Positions 1 to 8,072 of a DNA stretch of 64,000 nucleotides are shown one piece after another. The position numbers and the translations under genes were made by a program. Source of the DNA: Clostridia bacterium (GTDB lineage: Bacteria > Bacillota > Clostridia > TANB77 > CAG-508); NCBI GenBank assembly GCA_017430135.1, contig JAFRNM010000021.1:1-64000 (forward strand), written 5' to 3'. Each line of letters begins with the position of its first letter. Within the stretch, counting starts at the first letter, position 1. Below the pieces are notes generated by a model. The model was not told the origin of the DNA, searched no databases, and saw only the letters and a list, made by a program, of their open reading frames with translations.

Positions 1-64
1 AGCAAATTTATACAATTTTGTGCACAAATATAGATAAAAAAAGTGAAACGTCCCATCCTATCCC

Positions 65-298
65 CTAAAATTTTTCTTTTCTTATAAGAAAATAGGTTCT
101 TGCAGGGACTTTTTCTTCATTCGGTATTCTTTTATAATCTTCTTCTAATTTTTCTAACCAACCTTCGTAGTTATCTAAGAATCTTTGTAAGCCCCCTGTT
201 CCATTTATTGGAGATTTATATTTATAAAATTCATTTATAAAATCTATTGCTTCTTTTTTTCTTTTAATACATGGTTCTTCTAAATAAAACTTTTCCAT
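65..298 (-). pseudogene. N-terminal fragment of a GNAT acetyltransferase
   Basis: The 77 codons resemble the first half of clostridial GNAT N-acetyltransferases: a leader region with PSIKRK/INEF-like residues, then the first strand ending PARTYFLIR. The acetyl-CoA-binding half (the R/Q-x-x-G-x-G/A loop) is missing, because the frame stops right after that strand and the sequence downstream shows no continuation. It is therefore most likely a truncated remnant. It lies just downstream of, and in the same direction as, an intact GNAT gene. Confidence 0.55.
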
Positions 299-318
299 GT
301 TCTCACTTCCTTTTTTCT

Positions 319-843
319 TTACATATTTACAATATCATATTCATATATTGCTAGTCCATATTTTTTATCTCCAAATTCAATTTCATCATAATCCATAATC
401 TTTCCACCCATTTTATCGTAAAAAGCTCTTGACGGATAATTTTCTTTTAAGCATCCTAATATCATTTTGGTTTTGCCTTCCTTTTTTAGCAATTCTATAA
501 CATATTGCATTATTTTTCTACCTATACCATTTCTTTTTAGCTTACTTGTTACATATAAAGATGAAATCTCACAATCTGCTTCTTTTTTAAACTTTTCTGG
601 ATAATTATTATAATTTCTATATAAACAAAATCCTACAATTTCATTATTTAGTTCGGCTACAACAATACTTACACCATTTTCTATATTATTTCTTCGCTTT
701 TCAATTTCTTTTTCTCTATCCATACTATCAAGAAAATCATCATCAATAATTCCTCTATATGCTGTTTGCCAACCTTCAATTTTTATATCTGCAATTTTCT
801 CAATATCATCAATAGTAGCATTTCTAATTATAATATTTTGCAT
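319..843 (-). CDS. GNAT family N-acetyltransferase
   Basis: 174 residues, full length for a single-domain GNAT enzyme that transfers acetyl from acetyl-CoA to an unknown amine. Visible landmarks are the N-terminal IRNATIDDIEKIADI strand-helix, the central EISSLYVTSKLKRNGIGRKIM segment with the R-N-G-I-G pyrophosphate loop near residue 108, and the late NYPSRAFYDKMGG motif typical of the family. An AGGAGTG ribosome binding site precedes the ATG. The leader contains a strong hairpin (see the entry at 869-954). The acceptor cannot be told from sequence. Confidence 0.85.
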   Translation of the reverse strand: MQNIIIRNATIDDIEKIADIKIEGWQTAYRGIIDDDFLDSMDREKEIEKRRNNIENGVSIVVAELNNEIVGFCLYRNYNNYPEKFKKEADCEISSLYVTSKLKRNGIGRKIMQYVIELLKKEGKTKMILGCLKENYPSRAFYDKMGGKIMDYDEIEFGDKKYGLAIYEYDIVNM

Positions 844-868
844 TTAAATCACTCCTTAAAGCTAAAAT

Positions 869-954
869 AAGTCTCACAAAAGAATCTTTTAAGACTCCTT
901 TGCAAGACTTTTTATACTCTTACTTCGTGTAAACAATTAACTTATTTTTAATTG
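869..954 (-). promoter_or_regulatory. Structured leader upstream of the GNAT gene
   Basis: Read on the minus strand, the 213-base gap before the GNAT gene folds into two hairpins: a short one (934-954, arms CAATTAA/TTAATTG) and a long one (869-910) whose arms pair over about 17 positions including G-U pairs. The long hairpin ends about 20 bases before the ribosome binding site and has no U-run. It does not match a T-box or any riboswitch consensus I know. Function unknown. Confidence 0.35.
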
Positions 955-1056
955 TCCTTTATCGCTCGGAATGTTATTTCCTAGATAAACTCTTAAATAT
1001 TGTTTTATATTGTAACATATTATTTGTCTTTTGTCAAATTTTGTATAAATTTAAGT

Positions 1057-1632
1057 TTATTTTGCTTGTGCTATTATTGTATATATATGCCAAAATTTGT
1101 TTTTACCTAAAGCAGTTTCCTTATAATACTTTTCTTCTGAAAAATAATTGATTTCGAAATCTTTAAAATATTCTAAAAGCTTCTCTTTTTCTATTGTAGC
1201 TTTATTTCCATTCCAGTCATCTTCTTTGCCTAAAAAGTTAGCAAGAATAAAGCCTTGTTTATTTACTCTTTTTAATAGATTTTTTAAGAATTCTTCAAAA
1301 TTATCTTTTACAAAAAATAAGCTCATGTTTGCTGAAATCAAATCTGCTTTTGGTATTTCAATTTTAGAGAAATCTCCTATTACTACATCTAAATTTGTTT
1401 TATCTGAAATTTTATTGTTTAGAATTTCTTTTACTTGTTCTTCGCTATCTATTGCAGTAACTTTAAATCCTTTTGAAATTAAGAATTCAGTATCATTTCC
1501 TGCTCCGCATCCTAAATCTACTGCTTTATTTCCAGTTAGCTTTTCACTATATTTGTAATTAAAAAATTTGCTTATTAATCCTGAAGGTTTATTATTCATT
1601 GTTGCTTTATAATAATCTTTTGAATTGTTCAT
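1057..1632 (-). CDS. Class I SAM-dependent methyltransferase
   Basis: 191 residues with a Rossmann-type methyltransferase core. Motif I AVDLGCGAGND is near residue 38, an acidic motif II (VTAIDSEEQ) follows, then the GDFSKIEIPKADLISANMS region (motifs III/IV). The size and TehB-like pattern suggest a small-molecule methyltransferase; the substrate is unknown. It has its own ribosome binding site (AAAGGAG) and seems monocistronic. Confidence 0.8.
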   Translation of the reverse strand: MNNSKDYYKATMNNKPSGLISKFFNYKYSEKLTGNKAVDLGCGAGNDTEFLISKGFKVTAIDSEEQVKEILNNKISDKTNLDVVIGDFSKIEIPKADLISANMSLFFVKDNFEEFLKNLLKRVNKQGFILANFLGKEDDWNGNKATIEKEKLLEYFKDFEINYFSEEKYYKETALGKNKFWHIYTIIAQAK

Positions 1633-1767
1633 TTTTTCTCCTTTAATTTTTCTATATTAATTATATCATACATTACTTTGTATTCTTTTGCTAAATTTAT
1701 TACTCCAAATAATTATTTTGAAAAACACATTTCATAAGGTATTAGTAATTGAACTCTTTTTCATATA

Positions 1768-2805
1768 TTAGATTTCATGTTCGTCATCTCTTGAAACATT
1801 ATTAGAAAATGCCTGTACATTATTTTCTATAAATTTATAGTAATTTTCATCAGCCATAAATTCTACTGTTCTTCGACTTGGAGTTTTAGAAATATGTGTG
1901 TATTTATTTATTTCTTCAATTGCTTTTTTCGCCTGTGAATACATTTGCTCTAAAATATACTTTTTGGATTTATGTTCTATAGCTACTAGGTTTATATTTT
2001 TTAGTATAAATTGGCATTGTTTTGAATTAATAACATTTCTATCTATACTTTTTAAAAACATTTCTGAAGATATTATATATGGAGTTAATATATTAGGCTT
2101 TTTCATCAATTCATCAATAGGTTTAAAAGTACCATTTTCATCATAAAAACTTAAAATTTGTTCATTACTAATAAATCTATTATCTTTAAATATCTGTGGA
2201 TTCATTCTTATAATATTATTAAATTTACTAATAAACTGAGGAATATCATAATTTGATGCTCTGTACTTATTATAAATTTTTAAAGCTTCGTAATAGTCAC
2301 TATTAATACCTTCTACCCCACAAAAATTTATAAAGTTTACAGAATTTTCAACTCCCTTGTTATCTGCATCAATTTCAAGATAAAAATTATCGTGTTGTTG
2401 TTTATAAAAATCTCTATCAAACATTATAATAATTTTTTCTATATCATACATTACACAAGAAAATGATGTTTGTTTTCTTAATTTTTGTGGATAATCAAAC
2501 TGAAGTCTATGCTCTAATTCGTGAAAACAAGCATTAATCAAAAACGCAAGACCATTATCATTAGTGTTAGTTGGATTATTATAATTTCTTTGATTTATTT
2601 CATCAATAACATTTGAAAAGATATAAATCGATTTATTCTTTGATTGATAGGTCCCTCCTGCACTTTTTGAAATATGTTTTATATTAGTATCTAAAAGTTC
2701 TGCCTCTTCTCTACTTTGATACATTATTTTATAATTGGTCTGAAATGAACTATTAAATATACTATATATTTTTTTTACAATATCTTTATAATCATATTTT
2801 TTCAT
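1768..2805 (-). CDS. Unknown protein with an HExxH zincin motif
   Basis: 345 residues, not recognised as a named family. Around residue 100 it has CFHELEHRLQ, an HExxH zinc-binding motif in a hydrophobic helix, followed about 50 residues later by LEIDADNKG, which could supply a third acidic ligand as in gluzincins. No signal peptide or membrane span is visible, so it would be an intracellular metallopeptidase-like protein. The C-terminal half is rich in Asn, Lys and Tyr without clear motifs. It starts with MKKYDYKD after an AAGGTG site. Peptidase activity is an inference from one motif. Confidence 0.6.
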   Translation of the reverse strand: MKKYDYKDIVKKIYSIFNSSFQTNYKIMYQSREEAELLDTNIKHISKSAGGTYQSKNKSIYIFSNVIDEINQRNYNNPTNTNDNGLAFLINACFHELEHRLQFDYPQKLRKQTSFSCVMYDIEKIIIMFDRDFYKQQHDNFYLEIDADNKGVENSVNFINFCGVEGINSDYYEALKIYNKYRASNYDIPQFISKFNNIIRMNPQIFKDNRFISNEQILSFYDENGTFKPIDELMKKPNILTPYIISSEMFLKSIDRNVINSKQCQFILKNINLVAIEHKSKKYILEQMYSQAKKAIEEINKYTHISKTPSRRTVEFMADENYYKFIENNVQAFSNNVSRDDEHEI

Positions 2806-2856
2806 TTTTTCACACCTTACTTAATTTATTTTTTATAATGTGCTCACTCCATTTGT

Positions 2857-2905
2857 TAAAATTATATATTAAAGGACGAATTTTTGCAATAATTATTCAT
2901 CTTTT
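2857..2905. repeat. Palindromic dispersed repeat, copy 1 (partial)
   Basis: Copy 1 of a repeat with conserved core TTAAAATTATATATTAAAGG, then a dyad AAAGGACGAAT...ATTCATCTTTT. It overlaps the stop codon of the methyltransferase gene that starts at 2904 and lacks the right-hand extension of the two other copies (6760-6850 and 8950-9036). Confidence 0.75.
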
Positions 2906-3668
2906 ATTTAGTTGCTACTATTCCGTATAATACTCTTTCTAGCAATATTCCTTTTTCCGTTTTAAATCTTTTTACATATTCATTGAATAAATCTTGATCT
3001 ACTGATTTTATATGTTTATCAAATGAATCTTTTATTTCTGAAAAATCATCTAAAATTGGAACTTTTAATAATAAAGCCATTAAATCTTCTTCTGTTTTGT
3101 AATATTCATTTATTTTTATCTCAACCTTTTCTACTTTTGAGAAACCAGCATTTACTAAATCTTCATAATCTTTTTCGGATATTGCTTTTTTGTCTTTATA
3201 TCCTTGGCCTTTTCCAAATATTTTCTTCATTTCCCAGCAGTCTTTTTGATCAACGCCTTCAATTACTAATACTCCGTCTTTTGTTAAGCAATTGTAAATT
3301 TGCTTTGCATCTATAATTGTGTGTCTTGCTGAAACTAAATCGAATAATTCACCTGGAAATGTCATTTTTAAATTGTCCATTACACCGAATTTTATGTTCT
3401 TCTTAGAATATTTCTTTGCGTTTTCTTTAGCAGTGTAAATCATTTCTTTTGAAAAATCTGTTGCAATTAGCATTCTAACATTAGGGTATTTTTTTAAAAC
3501 TTTTTCTCCTCCACCTGTTCCAATGTCTAAACATAAGGAATTTTCATTTGTATTTTTCTTTATTTGATCAAAATACTCCCAATCTGTTAAATATTCTTCT
3601 TCATATTTTATTTCACTAAAATCCCAATTTGCTACCTTTGAATAGTATTCTAACTCTTTTTCTTTCAT
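2904..3668 (-). CDS. Class I SAM-dependent methyltransferase
   Basis: 254 residues. N-terminal YYSKVANWDFSEIKYE is followed by motif I LCLDIGTGGGEKVL near residue 47 and MLIATDFSKEM (motif II acidic loop), then a post-I region LFDLVSARHTIID. The pattern is that of small-molecule or rRNA-resistance-type methyltransferases (Methyltransf_11-like); the substrate cannot be assigned. The stop codon is embedded in the palindromic repeat that may serve as its transcription end. Confidence 0.8.
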   Translation of the reverse strand: MKEKELEYYSKVANWDFSEIKYEEEYLTDWEYFDQIKKNTNENSLCLDIGTGGGEKVLKKYPNVRMLIATDFSKEMIYTAKENAKKYSKKNIKFGVMDNLKMTFPGELFDLVSARHTIIDAKQIYNCLTKDGVLVIEGVDQKDCWEMKKIFGKGQGYKDKKAISEKDYEDLVNAGFSKVEKVEIKINEYYKTEEDLMALLLKVPILDDFSEIKDSFDKHIKSVDQDLFNEYVKRFKTEKGILLERVLYGIVATK

Positions 3669-3925
3669 TTTCTATATCTCCTCTTTATTTATATTTGGTT
3701 GTATACAAAAAGAACCTCCCTTCTATGAACATAAGCAAAAACAACCATAAAATTTTGCTATGGTTTATATTTTTGCCATTCATAAAGAAAGATTCTATAA
3801 CATTCTTTATTATTAAAACTATTTCTAGTTTATTTCCTAAGATAGTATCACGCGAATGGTCGAATTGAAATACTACAATATTATATTAACATAATCTTGT
3901 AGTGTTGTCAAATCTTTCAATTTTT

Positions 3926-4477
3926 TTATTCAAAAATAGTCATACTATTATCATCAATAAAAATAGCTTGATTATTCGTTAAATATATTTTATTATTATT
4001 TGTTATTAATCCATTATTAGAACCTTTTTCGCAATGAACTTCTAACTCATTATCTAAAAAATCTAGTCCTGTTTTATACCTTCCACAGCCACATGTACTT
4101 CCTGCACTAACTCCTACATATACTCCACCATTTGCTATATAATAGTCTAATAAGTCTTTAAATCCAACTTCATCTATTCTTTCAACTAAATACTCTGTCT
4201 TTCCACCACACATATAAATAGCATCATACTTTAAAATTTCTTCTTTGCTTATTAGTTTGTGCATATCATAAATAGTTAAATTTTCTATTGGTATATTACA
4301 TACTTTTGTTAAATCTTCTATACAAGCAGGTAATATCATTACCGCATCTGGTTCAACTGCTGCTGTTGTTATGAATAATACTTTTATTTCATTTACTGGT
4401 TTATTAACTAATTCTAAAAACTTTTTAGCTACATTTTTATTATCAAAGCCACCACTTGTCAATAATATTTTCTTCAT
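3926..4477 (-). CDS. Peptidase S51-family (dipeptidase E-like) protein
   Basis: 183 residues with the class-I glutamine-amidotransferase-like fold of S51 peptidases. It opens MKKILLTSGGF, has IYMCGGKTEYL around residue 90, and the nucleophile elbow GVSAGS near residue 122, where Ser is the expected catalytic residue. Known members hydrolyse aspartyl dipeptides or cyanophycin fragments. At 183 residues it is a little shorter than PepE. About 100 bases separate it from the ATPase gene upstream, part of which may be that gene's shifted tail. Confidence 0.75.
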   Translation of the reverse strand: MKKILLTSGGFDNKNVAKKFLELVNKPVNEIKVLFITTAAVEPDAVMILPACIEDLTKVCNIPIENLTIYDMHKLISKEEILKYDAIYMCGGKTEYLVERIDEVGFKDLLDYYIANGGVYVGVSAGSTCGCGRYKTGLDFLDNELEVHCEKGSNNGLITNNNKIYLTNNQAIFIDDNSMTIFE

Positions 4478-4581
4478 TTAATTTTATCTCCAATCTCTTT
4501 AAAAATCTTCTAAAAGCTCTTTTTGGACTTTCTTTGGCATACTTTTCACTACTTCATTATGAAATTCACATTCTACTCCTA

Positions 4582-5154
4582 TTAATTCTTCTCTATTATT
4601 TTTTTTATTGCTTCAATAACTCTTTTCTTTTTAACTTCCAAATCACTATCGGGTTTAATCAGATATATTTTCGAACAAACATTATAAACATTAAATAATT
4701 TGTCATTTCTAAAAACTGCTCCTTCTACATCAGTTAATCTTGCCTTATTATTTTCATTTGAATACAGTTTCGGAAATTCTTTAGCAACAGTTTCTAAAAA
4801 TAATATTCCATCATAACCATTAATTATTTCTTCAAAATTAGACTTATATTTTTTTACAATTTTATCAAATTCTTCTCTTGTAATAAACTTCATACTATCT
4901 ATAGGCGAACCATCAAAAATATTAATTCCATCTTTAGGACAATTTTTTTCGCTATTTATTTGTGTCTTAATTATTAGCTCTTGAAATTCCATTTTACCAA
5001 TTTTTTCGGGAGTAACTCCTTCATTTATTAATTTTGTTGGCACTTCTTCTATGATATTAACATTATAGTTTTTTTCTTCTAAATATTGTTTTATTAACTT
5101 TAAAATTGTTGTCTTTCCAGCACAGGCTCCACCTGTTATTAATATTTTTTTCAA
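4582..5154 (-). CDS. AAA_28-type P-loop ATPase/kinase, likely frameshifted at its C-terminus
   Basis: P-loop GGACAGKTT lies at the very N-terminus, followed by a lid and DNA/nucleotide-kinase-like regions (IIEEVPTKLI, INIFDGSPID, GILFLETV), as in AAA_28/NadR-like NTPases. An ATG at 5160 abuts the GAGGTG site directly, while a TTG at 5154 lies six bases after it and gives MKKILITGG, so TTG is the better start. Near 4600 the gene crosses a run of eight A. One extra A would open a further ~35 codons ending VQKELLEDF with stop at 4499, all coding-like, so this copy probably lost one base or slips there. Confidence 0.7.
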   Translation of the reverse strand: MKKILITGGACAGKTTILKLIKQYLEEKNYNVNIIEEVPTKLINEGVTPEKIGKMEFQELIIKTQINSEKNCPKDGINIFDGSPIDSMKFITREEFDKIVKKYKSNFEEIINGYDGILFLETVAKEFPKLYSNENNKARLTDVEGAVFRNDKLFNVYNVCSKIYLIKPDSDLEVKKKRVIEAIKKIIEKN

Positions 5155-5257
5155 TAGCATCACCTCTTTTTTATACAAGTTACTAACTTGCAATCATATC
5201 TTTGCTTAAATTAAATCATAAAAATCGTGTATTATTTTATATTTATTTCTTTATCAG

Positions 5258-6049
5258 TTATTCCTCAATAATATACCTTTTGATAACATCAACAACTTCC
5301 TTATGAACTTTACCATTGCTAATTAAAGCTCCATTTATACTTCTATCGTAGCGTTGTTCTTTTCCAAATAAATCAGTTACTTTTCCTCCTGCTTCTTCAA
5401 CAATTACTTTTGCTGCCGCAATATCACAATGTTTGTGTTCAGTTCCTGTAAATATTGTTAAACTATAGTCTCCAGTAGCAACACAACAGCTGGCTCTAGT
5501 TATACTTCCAATATCATTTAATCTGGTTACTTTTCTTAATTCTTTATATACATTGCATATATTATATTTAGCTTTAGACCACATATCACAATGGCATACT
5601 GTTCTAATGTCTTCTAAATTATAATCATTTACATTTATTTTTTCATTGTTTTTAAAAGCTCCCTTACCTTTTATAGCAGTATATAAGCTATCTGTAAAAG
5701 GATCGTAAACAACTCCTACCACTGGTTCTCCATCTATTACAAGTGCTAATGAAAAAACTGCAACTGGGATATGTCTTGCATACATAGCTGTTCCATCAAC
5801 TGGATCGCATACCCATACATAATTACTTTTTCCAAATTGTTCTTCTTCCCCATCCACGCAATGTTCTGGATATTTTTCTTTTACTTTATTTATTAAGTAT
5901 GAATTTATTTCTGTATCTGCTAAAGTTACAATGGTTTTATCTCCTTTATAACTTGCTCCATTTTCTTGGTTAAAATACTTTAACATTATTTCGCCTGCAT
6001 AATTTGCTATATCTTTTGCAAAAGTTAAATATTCTTCATAATTTTCCAT
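5258..6049 (-). CDS. Inositol monophosphatase family protein
   Basis: About 263 residues. The metal-binding motifs of the IMPase/CysQ superfamily are intact: GEEEQFG (motif with Glu ligand) near residue 70, WVCDPVDGTAMYAR (D-P-x-D-G-T) near 90, and HCDIAAAKVIVEEAGG (second Asp site) near 215. It would remove phosphate from inositol phosphate, histidinol phosphate or PAP-type substrates with Mg2+; which one is not decidable. A GTG at 6061 sits inside the AAAAGGTG ribosome site, so the ATG at 6049 (MENYEEYL), eight bases after it, is preferred. Confidence 0.85.
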   Translation of the reverse strand: MENYEEYLTFAKDIANYAGEIMLKYFNQENGASYKGDKTIVTLADTEINSYLINKVKEKYPEHCVDGEEEQFGKSNYVWVCDPVDGTAMYARHIPVAVFSLALVIDGEPVVGVVYDPFTDSLYTAIKGKGAFKNNEKINVNDYNLEDIRTVCHCDMWSKAKYNICNVYKELRKVTRLNDIGSITRASCCVATGDYSLTIFTGTEHKHCDIAAAKVIVEEAGGKVTDLFGKEQRYDRSINGALISNGKVHKEVVDVIKRYIIEE

Positions 6050-6130
6050 CTTAAAAAACACCTTTTAATTCCTTTTTATTTTAAATATAAGTCTTCATTA
6101 TTTTGTATTTTCATCTAAATCTTTTTTTAA

Positions 6131-6697
6131 TTAAATACACTTTAAATATGCTTCTATTAAATCATAATCCATAATATCTTCTGGAAAGTTTTCAGTATCA
6201 AAGAATTTCAATTCTTTTGTTTCGGAGTCACACTTTAAATTTGAGACTTTTTCATTTTTTATATCTGCTAAATATAATGATGTATTGTTATAAACAATAT
6301 CCCCATTTGGATAGCTATTTTTTCTTGTATTTCCTGACAATGTATCGATTAGTTTTATTTCGTTTGGTTCTATTTTTATCCCTGTTTCCTCATATGCTTC
6401 TCTAACTGCTGTATCTCTTAGGTTTTCTCCAAGTTCTTGGCATCCACCAGGTAATCCCCATTGATTTCTATCTGTTCTTTTTTGTAATAGTATTTGTCCT
6501 TCTTCATTTCTTATAATTATAGCTGCACCAGTTTGTATAAATGGTATGTGATTTATTCTCTCATCAAGCGACATTCTGAATAAAACTGGATAACCTCCAT
6601 AATTAGCACTTAATTCTAACAATTCTTTTTCATTTAAATTTTTAACTAACTCAACAAATTCATTATGAGAATATTCTCTCATATTTTTAAATTTCAT
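6131..6697 (-). CDS. NUDIX hydrolase
   Basis: 188 residues. The complete NUDIX box is present: GGCQELGENLRD followed by AVREAYEETGI, with the RE-x-x-E-E catalytic core near residue 110. An N-terminal helical extension of about 50 residues precedes the fold. It hydrolyses a nucleoside diphosphate linked to another moiety, substrate unknown. A copy of the palindromic repeat lies just upstream at 6760-6850. Confidence 0.85.
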   Translation of the reverse strand: MKFKNMREYSHNEFVELVKNLNEKELLELSANYGGYPVLFRMSLDERINHIPFIQTGAAIIIRNEEGQILLQKRTDRNQWGLPGGCQELGENLRDTAVREAYEETGIKIEPNEIKLIDTLSGNTRKNSYPNGDIVYNNTSLYLADIKNEKVSNLKCDSETKELKFFDTENFPEDIMDYDLIEAYLKCI

Positions 6698-6759
6698 ATC
6701 TATGCTAGCCTCCTTGCATTGTTGCTTTTGAAATAAAGCATTTTCTTCCTCTTTTTTTA

Positions 6760-6850
6760 TTAAAATTATATATTAAAGGACGAATATTTGCAATAATTAT
6801 TCGTTCTTTTAAATCATTAAATTAAAGAATATTTTATTAAACTATCTGTT
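6760..6850. repeat. Palindromic dispersed repeat, copy 2
   Basis: Full copy of the repeat also found at 8950-9036 and partly at 2857-2905. The core dyad AAAGGACGAATA/TATTCGTTCTTT encloses TTGCAATAAT, and a conserved ~45-base right flank (AAATCATTAAATTAA...ATTTTATTA) ends near ACTATC. All three copies lie between leftward genes. It is a MITE-like or REP-like element, possibly acting as a terminator. Confidence 0.8.
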
Positions 6851-6944
6851 TAGTTTCAATTCTCAAAAAATATGAACAAATGTATTGCTTTTTGTCAAAA
6901 AATATTGTATTATGATTTCAATATTAAAAAGGAGGTTTTTATCT

Positions 6945-7320
6945 TTGGATATATATTCTCAAAACATTTATGAAGTAATTCAAAATGGTACCAAAAAACA
7001 CATTTTAATCATTTATAATATTTCAAAAAATCATTATGTTGGAATAACAGTACATACTATAGATGCTGAGCAATATACATATGTACAATCTATCGATAGA
7101 TTTATTGATATTAATGATTTACAAGAATATAACAGAAAAAACATTAAACGGATTGGTCTATATTAAAGGAAAATTTTTAAGAATTAATAATAAAGAATTC
7201 TATAATATTTTAAAACTTTTAAAAGAAACTTTAATTAAAAAAATAGATAATGGAATAGATTATATTAATATAATCTTATGTTTACAAAAATATTACACAT
7301 TTGCTGACCAATTTGAGTAA
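6945..7320 (+). CDS. Diverged MazF/PemK-like toxin read through a +1 shift at a CGG codon
   Basis: AAGGAGG at about 6930 points to the TTG at 6945. The frame runs 68 codons (MDIYSQNIYEVIQNG...) and reaches AAA-CGG-A at 7149. It would stop six codons later, but skipping the C reads GGA and continues for 56 codons (GLVYIKGKFLRINN...), giving about 124 residues. The order IYEVIQNG-KKHILIIYN, HYVGITVHT, VQSIDRFIDINDL and a final helix FYNILKLLKETL fits a diverged MazF/PemK (CcdB-fold) ribonuclease, but identity is weak and catalytic residues are uncertain. No antitoxin gene precedes it; two small RNA-like units follow. Confidence 0.45.
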
Positions 7321-7325
7321 AACTA

Positions 7326-7354
7326 TTGACTATAACAGCAAAAAGCTTTATAAT
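7326..7354 (+). promoter_or_regulatory. Consensus sigma-A promoter for small RNA unit 1
   Basis: TTGACT (7326-7331), a 17-base spacer and TATAAT (7349-7354). Nothing coding follows within reach; the transcript would run into a hairpin and a terminator. Confidence 0.75.
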
Positions 7355-7360
7355 AAATAT

Positions 7361-7440
7361 ACATTTAATAGTTGCACATCTTAATAGAAGATGTGGAAGT
7401 TCTTTTTCAAAGACTAGGTTTAACCTAGTCTTTGCTTTTT
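7361..7440 (+). ncRNA. Putative small RNA, unit 1
   Basis: Starts just after a consensus promoter. It carries ACATTTAATAGTTGCACAT, a stem with arms CACATCTT/AAGATGTG (7375-7395), then a perfect dyad AAAGACTAGGTT/AACCTAGTCTTT (7409-7433) followed by a T-rich run, which is a textbook intrinsic terminator. The 5' part is repeated in unit 2. About 80 nt, no open reading frame of note. Function unknown; its position downstream of the MazF-like gene invites a link to it. Confidence 0.5.
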
Positions 7441-7469
7441 GTAATATAATTTTAAAATTTGTATATAAT

Positions 7470-7556
7470 ATTAGTACATTTAATGTTGCACATTTAAATG
7501 TGGATTAATTTGTTTATATAAACATTAAAGGTTCTCTTATAAAGGAGAACCTTTTC
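7470..7556 (+). ncRNA. Putative small RNA, unit 2
   Basis: Preceded by TATAAT at 7464-7469 (with a weak TTGTAA box 19 bases upstream). The 5' part ACATTTAATGTTGCACAT repeats unit 1, followed by a palindrome CACATTTAAATGTG (7489-7502) and a terminator with arms AAAGGTTCTC/GAGAACCTTT and T-run (7527-7555). The two units share the 5' box and overall plan but have different stems. Confidence 0.45.
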
Positions 7557-7599
7557 TATAAAAAATAAACTCATTATATTCTTTACCGCTTTACGCCTA

Positions 7600-8028
7600 C
7601 TACTTTTTCATTATTTCTATCATTTTATCAAATTGACTTATATTATATTTTATTTCTTTTAATGATTGTATTACTTCATTTTCTGCTAGTTTTATTTCCT
7701 CATTATCATATTTATTTTCGATGCGTAGCGATCTTTTTAGGTTATAATCAAGCCAAGCAAGTCCACCATAAACATCTGCATTGATTAGTATATCAACATT
7801 TTTATCAATGTTTCCTTTATAATTTTGTTTATAACTATTTATTACTATTTCAAATTTATTATAATCAATACTTTCTATATCTCCTCCTGACCAATACCAG
7901 GCAACTTGTATTAGTTCAATAGTAGGATTTATATATCCGCTTGCTTCCCAATCAATGATAAATGCTTTATCTTCTTGCCACATTACATTTTTTCTATCTA
8001 AATCCGTATAACTTATTACTAGAATCTT
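7600..8028 (-). pseudogene. C-terminal fragment of an aminoglycoside phosphotransferase-like kinase
   Basis: In-frame sequence from 8028 reads KILVISYTDLDRKNVMW and then FIIDWEASGYINP, matching the catalytic loop (H-x-D-x-x-x-x-N) and the metal-binding IDWE motif of the APH/choline-kinase superfamily. Here the loop His is Tyr. The N-lobe is gone: a stop precedes Lys-Ile-Leu, and upstream only a short stretch in another frame (MEWKYIKPL...) looks related before the CDF gene begins. This is a truncated remnant that could not bind ATP normally. Confidence 0.65.
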
Positions 8029-8072
8029 TTAATGGTTTAATATATTTCCATTCCATAACCTCAACTTCTTTC

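Noticed and set aside
845..1056. T-box or known riboswitch before the GNAT gene
   Set aside because: Hairpins are present, but no T-box GGTGG/antiterminator sequence or other riboswitch consensus could be found.
1148..1558. 136-codon open frame on the + strand
   Set aside because: It is antisense to the methyltransferase gene with motif I; low-complexity Ser/Phe/Leu composition typical of a shadow frame.
7600..8028. CGG-type +1 shift as an explanation of the broken phosphotransferase
   Set aside because: A CGG trinucleotide occurs near 8005, but in neither coding-like frame is it a codon whose +1 reading restores the protein; the N-lobe is simply missing.
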